Shown: in pieces, positions 15,197 to 20,101 of the stretch
Layout of the letters: every line of letters starts with the position of its first letter
Numbering within the stretch: the first letter of the stretch is position 1
From: an uncultured Oscillibacter sp.
Lineage (GTDB): Bacteria; Bacillota; Clostridia; Oscillospirales; Oscillospiraceae
Assembly (NCBI GenBank): GCA_910585385.1
Contig: CAJUDV010000036.1
Span: 1 to 20,101 of the forward strand
Direction: 5' to 3'
Length of the DNA: 20,101 nucleotides
Notes under the pieces: generated by a model
Told to the model about the DNA's origin: nothing
Seen by the model: only the letters and a program-made list of their open reading frames with translations
The model's database searches: none
Position numbers and translations under genes: made by a program

Positions 15197-16180
15197 ATGG
15201 AAAACCACACCCATTTTTTAAAGCTCCTGGACTTCACCCCGGCGGAGATCCGGAGGTTTCTGGATACCGCCGCCGATCTGAAAGCCAAGAAGAAAGCGGG
15301 CGTCTCCCACCGGTATTTAGAGGGCAGAAACGTGGCGCTGATCTTTGAGAAGACCTCCACCCGCACCCGCTGCGCCTTTGAGGTGGCGGCCCAGGATCTG
15401 GGGATGGGCTCCACCTATCTGGGGCCCACCGGCTCCCAGATTGGCGTCAAAGAGTCCATCGCCGACACCGCCCGGGTGCTGGGGCGGATGTACGACGGCA
15501 TCGAGTACCGGGGCTTCGGGCAGGAGCTGGTGGAAGAGCTGGCCGCCCACGCCGGGGTGCCGGTGTTCAACGGACTGACCAACGAATTCCACCCCACCCA
15601 GATTTTGGCGGATTTCCTCACCGTCCGGGAGCACTTTGGGAAGCTGGAGGGCATAAAGCTGGTGTATCTGGGAGACGCCCGGTTCAACATGGGCAACAGC
15701 CTGATGGTGGGCTGCGCCAAGATGGGGATGCACTTTGTGGCCTGCGCCCCGGCGGCCTATATGCCGGACCCGGCTCTGGTGGAGACCTGTCAGGCCATCG
15801 CCAAAGAGACCAGGGCGGTGCTGGAGTTCATCCAGGACCCCTTGGAGGCGACGAAGGGCGCCGACGTGCTGTACACGGACGTGTGGGTCTCCATGGGCGA
15901 GCCCGTGGAGGTCTGGCAGGAGCGCATCGAGGCCCTGGCCCCCTACCAGGTGACAAAGGCCCTGATGGACAACGCCGGCCCCCAGTGCCGCTTTATGCAC
16001 TGCCTGCCCGCTTACCACGACCACAGAACCATGGTGGGAAAGGAGATGGGCGAGAAGTTCGGCCGCGGCGCCATGGAGGTCACCGACGAGGTGTTCGAGT
16101 CCCCGGCCTCCATCGTCTTTGACGAGGCAGAGAACCGGATGCACACCATCAAGGCGGTTATGTATGAGCTGATGAAATAG
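15197..16180 (+). CDS. argF: Ornithine carbamoyltransferase
   Basis: A 327-aa trimeric enzyme joining carbamoyl phosphate to ornithine to give citrulline. STRTR (54-58) binds carbamoyl phosphate, HPTQ is at 132-135, and HCLP at 268-271 contains the active-site Cys269. FEKTSTRTRCAFEVA and MHCLPAYHD are textbook. The catabolic arcB type is possible by sequence, but the position at the end of a biosynthetic arg cluster, without arcA or arcC, argues for the anabolic role. AAAGGA lies about 10 nt before the ATG. A strong terminator follows at once and ends the operon. carAB, needed for carbamoyl phosphate, is not in the window. Confidence 0.96.
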   Translation: MENHTHFLKLLDFTPAEIRRFLDTAADLKAKKKAGVSHRYLEGRNVALIFEKTSTRTRCAFEVAAQDLGMGSTYLGPTGSQIGVKESIADTARVLGRMYDGIEYRGFGQELVEELAAHAGVPVFNGLTNEFHPTQILADFLTVREHFGKLEGIKLVYLGDARFNMGNSLMVGCAKMGMHFVACAPAAYMPDPALVETCQAIAKETRAVLEFIQDPLEATKGADVLYTDVWVSMGEPVEVWQERIEALAPYQVTKALMDNAGPQCRFMHCLPAYHDHRTMVGKEMGEKFGRGAMEVTDEVFESPASIVFDEAENRMHTIKAVMYELMK

Positions 16181-16184
16181 CCCA

Positions 16185-16218
16185 AAAGGCCCTCCGGCAA
16201 AGCCGGAGGGCCTTTCTT
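16185..16218 (+). terminator. Terminator of the arg operon
   Basis: A perfect 14-bp stem (16185-16198 with 16202-16215, loop AAA) begins 4 bp after the argF stop and runs into TTTCTTCC. Confidence 0.9.
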
Positions 16219-16229
16219 CCAAAATCGGC

Positions 16230-16258
16230 TTGACAGCCGCCGTGCGCCCTCTTATTAT
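16230..16258 (+). promoter_or_regulatory. malQ promoter
   Basis: TTGACA (16230-16235), 17 bp, TATTAT (16253-16258). A perfect TATAAT also lies at 16261-16266 but at an unsuitable 25-bp spacing. The predicted leader is about 130 nt. Confidence 0.75.
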
Positions 16259-16287
16259 AGTATAATCAGTAAACTTGAAGGGCGTCT

Positions 16288-16342
16288 TTGGCGCTTTTCA
16301 GCAGCGGTTTCCGCCGCGGCCGGGAAAAGCGCCAATTTGGCG
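16288..16342 (+). promoter_or_regulatory. Structured malQ 5' leader with alternative hairpins
   Basis: TTGGCGCTTTTC (16288-16299) is perfectly complementary to GAAAAGCGCCAA (16324-16335), enclosing a GCGG/CCGC hairpin. The 3' arm also forms a rival hairpin CGCCA/TGGCG (16330-16342), so the two folds exclude one another. Neither is followed by a U-tract, so any switching would more likely act on translation or RNA stability. Confidence 0.5.
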
Positions 16343-16397
16343 GCTTCCGCGCCGCCGGCGGCACCGCGACAGAAAACGGAGAAGAGGAGAGGGTTTC

Positions 16398-17870
16398 ATG
16401 GAACGTTCCGCCGGCATGCTGCTGCCGATTTTTTCCCTGCCGGGTGATTATGGCGCCGGTGTTCTGGGGGCGGAGGCCCGGGAATTTGTAGATTTTCTCC
16501 ACGCCGCCGGCCAGAAGTGGTGGCAGATCCTGCCCATCGGCCCCACCGGGGCGGGCAATTCCCCCTACACCAGCGAGTCCACCTTCGCGGGCAACCCGCT
16601 GCTGATCGATCCGGAGCGCCTGGCGGCGGAGGGCCTGCTGGACCGTGCCGACCTGGAGGGGGCCAAGCTCCCGCCCTCGGATCAGATTGACTACGGGGCG
16701 CTGTACCGGCTGAGGGAGCCGCTGCTGCGCAAGGCCTTTCAGCGGGCCAGAGGGAAGGGGGACGAGGCCGTCCGGGCCTTCTCGGAGAGCCGCCCGTGGC
16801 TGCGGGAGTACGTGCTGTACCGGGCCGCCAAGATTCACTTCCGGAACGCCGCCTGGTTTGACTGGCCCGACGAGGGCCTGCGCCGCCATGAGCCGGAGGC
16901 GCTGGAGCGCTGGCGGCGGGAGCTGCGGGAGGATGTGGACTTCCGCTCCTACGTGCAGTTCTGGTTTTTCACCCAGTGGGAGGAGCTGAAGGCGTACGCC
17001 AATGAGCGGGGCGTGAAGATCATCGGCGACATGCCCATCTACGTCTCCCTGGACTCCGCCGATGTGTGGTCGGAGCGGAAGGAGTTCCTGCTGGACGGCG
17101 AGGGCCGTCCCTCCAAGGTGGCGGGGGTGCCGCCGGACTACTTCTCCCAGGAGGGCCAGCTCTGGGGCAATCCCCTGTACAACTGGGAGGCCATGAAGCG
17201 GGACGGCTTTGGCTGGTGGATCCGCCGGGTGGAGGGGGCCAGCAGGCTCTTCGACGCCATCCGCATCGACCACTTCCGGGGCCTGGAGAGCTACTGGGCC
17301 GTCCCCGCCGGGTCCGACACCGCCAAGGCAGGGACCTGGGAGAAGGGTCCTGGCATGGATCTGCTGCGGGTGCTCACCAGCTGGTTCCCCCAGACCACCT
17401 ATATCGCCGAGGACCTGGGGATTCTCACCGACGACGTCCACCGCCTGCGGGAGGAGGCGGGCCTGCCGGGGATGAAGGTGCTGGAGTTTGCCTTCTCCGG
17501 CCCGGACAACGCCTACCTGCCCCACCACTACCGGCCCGGCTGCATCTGCTATACCGGCACCCATGACAACGACACTGCCGCGGGCTGGTACGCCCATGCC
17601 TCCCGGGAGGAGCGGGCCTTTGTGAGGAGGTATCTGGGGGCGTCGGATGGGAAGAGCGCCGTGGAGGCCCTGCTGCGGTGCGGCCAGGGCAGCGTGGCGG
17701 AGCTGTTCGTGGCCCAGATGCAGGACTACCTGGGCCTTGGCAGCGAGGCGCGGCTCAACGTCCCCGGCGTGGCGGAGGGCAACTGGCGCTGGCGGCTGCT
17801 GCCCGGCCAGGCCACGGAGCGGCTGGCGGAGGAGATCCGCGCCATGACGGCGGCTTTCAGCCGGTGCTGA
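16398..17870 (+). CDS. malQ: 4-alpha-glucanotransferase (amylomaltase)
   Basis: A 490-aa GH77 enzyme that transfers alpha-1,4-glucan segments between maltodextrins, releasing glucose; a cytoplasmic step in starch, glycogen and maltose use. Catalytic residues are all present: nucleophile Asp291 in RIDHFRG, acid/base Glu338 in AEDLG and Asp390 in GTHDND, at almost the same spacing as the Thermus enzyme. GDMPIYVSLDSADVW and YTSESTFAGNPLLID-like donor-site segments are also conserved. The start is ATG 16398, behind GAGGAGAGGG; the frame stays open upstream to a TTG at 16275, but that stretch is arginine-rich leader sequence. No glycogen phosphorylase or mal transport gene is adjacent. Monocistronic: own promoter and terminator. 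Confidence 0.96.
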   Translation: MERSAGMLLPIFSLPGDYGAGVLGAEAREFVDFLHAAGQKWWQILPIGPTGAGNSPYTSESTFAGNPLLIDPERLAAEGLLDRADLEGAKLPPSDQIDYGALYRLREPLLRKAFQRARGKGDEAVRAFSESRPWLREYVLYRAAKIHFRNAAWFDWPDEGLRRHEPEALERWRRELREDVDFRSYVQFWFFTQWEELKAYANERGVKIIGDMPIYVSLDSADVWSERKEFLLDGEGRPSKVAGVPPDYFSQEGQLWGNPLYNWEAMKRDGFGWWIRRVEGASRLFDAIRIDHFRGLESYWAVPAGSDTAKAGTWEKGPGMDLLRVLTSWFPQTTYIAEDLGILTDDVHRLREEAGLPGMKVLEFAFSGPDNAYLPHHYRPGCICYTGTHDNDTAAGWYAHASREERAFVRRYLGASDGKSAVEALLRCGQGSVAELFVAQMQDYLGLGSEARLNVPGVAEGNWRWRLLPGQATERLAEEIRAMTAAFSRC

Positions 17871-17881
17871 GATGAGAACAG

Positions 17882-17919
17882 ACAGCGGAGACGGTCCCAG
17901 AAGGGGACGTCTCCGCTGT
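17882..17919. terminator. Terminator between malQ and the convergent permease gene
   Basis: A 16-bp stem with one bulged G (11 bp 17882-17892/17909-17919 plus GTCCC/GGGAC inside) sits between two convergent genes. The downstream tract TATATT is poor in T, so efficiency is uncertain, but the placement suits a shared terminator. Confidence 0.75.
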
Positions 17920-17929
17920 TATATTGCGC

Positions 17930-18343
17930 TCACAGCACCATCAGCAGCGTTCCCGCGCCGATGAGGACGCAGCCCGCCAGGGATTTTGCGGTGAACTTCT
18001 CATGAAGAAAGACGAAGGCCAGCGCCAGGGTGATGACCACGCTGAGCTTGTCAATGGGCACCACCTTGGAGGCCTCGCCGATCTGGAGAGCCCGGTAGTA
18101 ACACAGCCAGGAGGCCCCGGTGGCAAGGCCCGAGAGGATCAAAAAGAGCCAGCTCTTCCGGCTGATGTCCGTGACGCCGCCCTGGGTGTTGGTGAGGAAC
18201 ACCATGCCCCAGGCCATCACCAGCACCACGGCGGTGCGGATGGCGGTGGCCAGGTTGGAGGGAACCCCCTCAATGCCCACCTTTGCCAAAATGGAGGTCA
18301 GGGCGGCGAAGACCGCCGACAAAAGCGCCAAGACAAACCACAT
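17930..18343 (-). CDS. Half-size EamA/DMT-family permease
   Basis: A 137-aa membrane protein made of a single EamA unit. It has five hydrophobic segments (about 2-22, 30-51, 64-86, 94-113, 116-137), with the EamA-typical SGLATGASWLCYYRAL and VVPIDKLSVVITLALAFVFLHE. Usual DMT exporters carry two such units (about 300 aa), so this one must dimerise, like the small SMR-related branch. Substrate unknown; family members export amino acids, nucleotides or other metabolites. AAGGAG lies 9 nt before the ATG at 18343. It starts 39 bp after the GNAT gene on the same strand and is probably in that operon, a hint that the two might act on the same compound (inference). Confidence 0.88.
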   Translation of the reverse strand: MWFVLALLSAVFAALTSILAKVGIEGVPSNLATAIRTAVVLVMAWGMVFLTNTQGGVTDISRKSWLFLILSGLATGASWLCYYRALQIGEASKVVPIDKLSVVITLALAFVFLHEKFTAKSLAGCVLIGAGTLLMVL

Positions 18344-18382
18344 AACAGCGAGCTCCTTCCAGCGTGATTTCCGGCGCCGGTG

Positions 18383-18814
18383 TCAAAGGGGCTTTTCCAT
18401 GGCTACGTGGGGCACCGGGGCGCACTCCATGATGAAAACCTCGCTGGTGGTCTCGTAGCCGCGGTGAGCGTAGAAGGGCTGGGCCGTCACCCGGGCGTCT
18501 AAGTACATGGTCTTTCCGCCCTGCTCCGCCGCCATGGCCTCCATGCGGTCCAGCAGCTCCCCGCCGATGCCGCTGCCCTGGAGGTGGAAGTCCACGCAGA
18601 GATACTCCACCTTGAATACGTCCTTGTGGCTCATGACGCCTACGCCCAGGAGCTGTCCGCCGTCAAAAGAGCCGATGATGGCGGATGCGCTCTCATGGCT
18701 GAAATCCTCTTTGTGAATATCCAGCCCCAGGGGAATCCGCATGACCCGGTTCCGCAGCTCCAGGGTCTCCAGGTACTCCGCCGAGCCGTATTCGATGGGC
18801 TTGATCTGCCGCAT
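18383..18814 (-). CDS. GNAT-family N-acetyltransferase
   Basis: A 143-aa acyltransferase using acetyl-CoA. The core motif A is QGSGIG at 79-84 (pattern R/Q-x-x-G-x-G), preceded by the beta-4 strand VEYLCVDF, with ARVTAQPFYAHRGY (107-120) as motif B and the usual FYxxxGF/Y ending. The substrate cannot be told; the compact single-domain form with short N-terminal part (LELRNRVMRIPLGL) is reminiscent of ElaA-like small GNATs. GAGGAGG lies 7 nt before the start. A good promoter precedes it and the EamA permease follows. Confidence 0.92.
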   Translation of the reverse strand: MRQIKPIEYGSAEYLETLELRNRVMRIPLGLDIHKEDFSHESASAIIGSFDGGQLLGVGVMSHKDVFKVEYLCVDFHLQGSGIGGELLDRMEAMAAEQGGKTMYLDARVTAQPFYAHRGYETTSEVFIMECAPVPHVAMEKPL

Positions 18815-18850
18815 ATGGCTGCCTCCTCAAAACCAGTATTGTACTGAAAA

Positions 18851-18879
18851 ATTATAGCACACAGAATGCGCCCTGGCAA
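18851..18879 (-). promoter_or_regulatory. Promoter of the GNAT-permease operon
   Basis: On the - strand TTGCCA (18874-18879), 17 bp, TATAAT (18851-18856), about 37 bp before the GNAT start. Confidence 0.75.
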
Positions 18880-18923
18880 GGCGGGACGGGAAGAATTTAC
18901 AGTTTTGGCGTTCACGTCTCAGT

Positions 18924-18950
18924 CCGGCGGCCTGGGAGGCGCGCCGCCGG
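18924..18950. repeat. GC-rich inverted repeat between divergent promoters
   Basis: CCGGCGGC (18924-18931) and GCCGCCGG (18943-18950) are perfect 8-bp arms around 11 bp, lying between the divergent GNAT and CPBP promoters. No T-tract follows. Could be an operator or a structural hairpin; role unknown. Confidence 0.4.
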
Positions 18951-18980
18951 CCGAACCTTTGGCGGTTTGATGAGGACCGA

Positions 18981-19009
18981 TTGCGGGAGGCGGGATTTTG
19001 TGGTATGAT
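18981..19009 (+). promoter_or_regulatory. Promoter of the CPBP protease gene
   Basis: TTGCGG (18981-18986), 17 bp and TATGAT (19004-19009), the latter with an upstream TGG that makes an extended -10 element. Confidence 0.7.
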
Positions 19010-19063
19010 AAAAGCAATCGGCTTGAATTTGAGCGGTCATCTGTTTGTTAGGAGATTCGGATT

Positions 19064-19741
19064 ATGACGAAGCAGAATACTTATATCGTAATGTCGCTTT
19101 TTATATTCTCGGTGTCAGTAGGGTTCATAGACGCTGTCATACACCCCGGCTATTTTGTCAAAATACCGATTAAGATTCTCTTCTTTTTGATCTTTCCCAT
19201 TATATTTTTTGCTGCCAACAAAGCGGATTTCAGCGAGTTCAAAAAAATATTTATTTTCAGGAGAGGCGGACTTTTCAGGTCGCTGCTCCTTGGAGCCGCG
19301 ATTTACGCAGTCATCGTACTGGGCTACTTTTTGACGCGGAATATCATAGATTTTTCCAATGTCACATCAAATTTAACGGCGGGAATGGGGATTACGGCCG
19401 ATAATTTCATCTATGTGTCGCTGTATATTTCATTCATGAATTCCTTTTTGGAGGAGTTCTTTTTCCGGGGCTATGGGTTTATGACGCTGAAAAAATACAC
19501 GGGCAGAAAATTCGCCTATCTATTCAGCTCGTCGGTATTTGCGGCGTATCATGTCGGCATGCTGATTGGAATGTTTCGTATCGGCGCGCTGTTGCTGCTG
19601 CTTTTGGGACTGATTGCCGGAGGATGCATTTTCAACCGCCTGAATGAATTAAACGACAATATATATCCCTCGTGGTTTGTCCATATGTTTGCCAATTTTG
19701 CCATTAACACAGTGGGATTTCTTTTATTTGGCGTGCTGTAA
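19064..19741 (+). CDS. CPBP-family intramembrane metalloprotease
   Basis: A 225-aa membrane protein with about eight hydrophobic segments and all three CPBP/Abi (CAAX-protease-like) motifs: EExxxR at Glu130-Glu131-Arg135, FxxxH at Phe159-His163 and HxxxN at His207-Asn211. In the family these residues bind zinc and activate water for cleavage of membrane-near peptides. Bacterial members often serve bacteriocin self-immunity, peptide maturation or phage defence, but none of these is shown by the neighbours. AGGAG lies 9 nt before the ATG. The gene is visibly richer in A and T, with third-position A/T codons, than the GC-rich genes around it, which suggests recent acquisition. Confidence 0.92.
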   Translation: MTKQNTYIVMSLFIFSVSVGFIDAVIHPGYFVKIPIKILFFLIFPIIFFAANKADFSEFKKIFIFRRGGLFRSLLLGAAIYAVIVLGYFLTRNIIDFSNVTSNLTAGMGITADNFIYVSLYISFMNSFLEEFFFRGYGFMTLKKYTGRKFAYLFSSSVFAAYHVGMLIGMFRIGALLLLLLGLIAGGCIFNRLNELNDNIYPSWFVHMFANFAINTVGFLLFGVL

Positions 19742-19835
19742 GCCGGGGAGAGGGATGCCGGAGCGCTTTGATATTTTTCTCAATACGGCCCAGCCGGAGA
19801 GGAGCGGCGGAATTGGGCCGTGTCCCCCGGGGCCC
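19742..19835 (+). repeat. Hairpin region after the CPBP gene
   Basis: ACGGCCCA (19785-19792) pairs with TGGGCCGT (19814-19821) around an inner GCCG/CGGC stem. It lies in the position of a terminator for the CPBP gene but no T-run follows, so termination is only possible. Nothing else is recognisable here. Confidence 0.4.
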
Positions 19836-19865
19836 TTGACAGGCCGCGCCCTCCCGTGGTATGAT
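19836..19865 (+). promoter_or_regulatory. Promoter of a leader running out of the window
   Basis: TTGACA (19836-19841), 18 bp and TATGAT (19860-19865) with an extended TGG. The predicted transcript begins near 19872. Confidence 0.75.
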
Positions 19866-19871
19866 TTTTCC

Positions 19872-20040
19872 GTCTCCGGGAAGTCTTTTCTCACCGGCTG
19901 ACACAAAACTGCATTCTGCCATTCTGGCGGCGAGGCGTAAGACCCGGGCCGTAAGAGGAGAGCGGCGGCGCGGGGGTTCCCGCGCCCTGTCGGACTGCGC
20001 CCATCCCCTTCGCCAGGCGGCGGAGGGGATGTTTTTGTTG
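19872..20040 (+). ncRNA. Candidate attenuated leader or short ncRNA
   Basis: About 165 nt without a credible gene, between a strong promoter and an intrinsic terminator. It contains GGCGCGGG/CCCGCGCC (19967-19986), TGCCA/TGGCG near 19917-19930 and the terminator. The sequence after the terminator (20041-20101) ends with AAAGGTGG, which may be the ribosome site of a gene just beyond the edge, in which case this is a regulatory leader. I do not recognise a riboswitch or T-box core. Confidence 0.45.
20002..20036 (+). terminator. Intrinsic terminator in the right-edge leader
   Basis: A 13-bp stem with one G-U pair (20002-20014 with 20019-20031, loop AGGC) followed by TTTTTGTTG. Confidence 0.85.
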
Positions 20041-20101
20041 GATTTTATGAAAGATTAACTATTAGAAGTCAAGCCCCAAAATGAAAGGTGGTGGGAAAAG
20101 T

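Overview
The window is a stretch of chromosome from a GC-rich, spore-forming, anaerobic Clostridia-type bacterium. The evidence is a GerA/SpoVAF-type spore germination protein, a small clostridial-type ferredoxin, strong AGGAGG ribosome binding sites, consensus sigma-A promoters and many intrinsic terminators. The codon use and GC-rich palindromic intergenic repeats resemble the Oscillospiraceae (Oscillibacter/Flavonifractor-like); that placement is an inference, not a measurement. No rRNA, tRNA, CRISPR array or transposase was found.

Layout. (1) 1-1816: the tail of an unknown + strand gene, a bidirectional terminator, then spoVAF-like and ferredoxin genes on the - strand. (2) 2016-2402: a strong + strand promoter, about 350 nt of non-coding, highly foldable sequence and an intrinsic terminator. 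I read this as a free-standing structured RNA whose class I cannot name; it is the most interesting object here. (3) 2529-6258: gapA (- strand), divergent from a LacI-family regulator followed by fumC. The gapA/lacI intergenic region carries four copies of a TTRCGYAA-type palindrome, so the regulator probably controls both itself (with fumC) and gapA. (4) 6290-6842: a divergent pair of tiny DNA-binding proteins (XRE and Arc/ribbon-helix-helix) around a promoter with a long embedded dyad. (5) 6843-7600: a gene-less, hairpin-rich mosaic that looks like degenerate mobile or REP-type repeats. (6) 7713-16180: argG-argH-argC-argJ-argB-argD-argF, every enzyme from glutamate to arginine except the carbamoyl-phosphate supply, behind one promoter with an ArgR-type box. 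(7) 16398-17870: malQ with a structured 5' leader. (8) 17930-18814 (- strand): a half-size EamA permease and a GNAT acetyltransferase. (9) 19064-19741: an AT-rich CPBP membrane protease. (10) 19836-20101: a promoter, a structured leader and a terminator leading out of the window.

How the genes fit together: GapA (glycolysis), FumC (fumarate to malate) and MalQ (alpha-glucan remodelling) are central carbon enzymes. The arg cluster uses the cyclic acetyl route (bifunctional ArgJ), with ArgB as the likely arginine-inhibited step. ArgH releases fumarate, which FumC, encoded just upstream, can hydrate.
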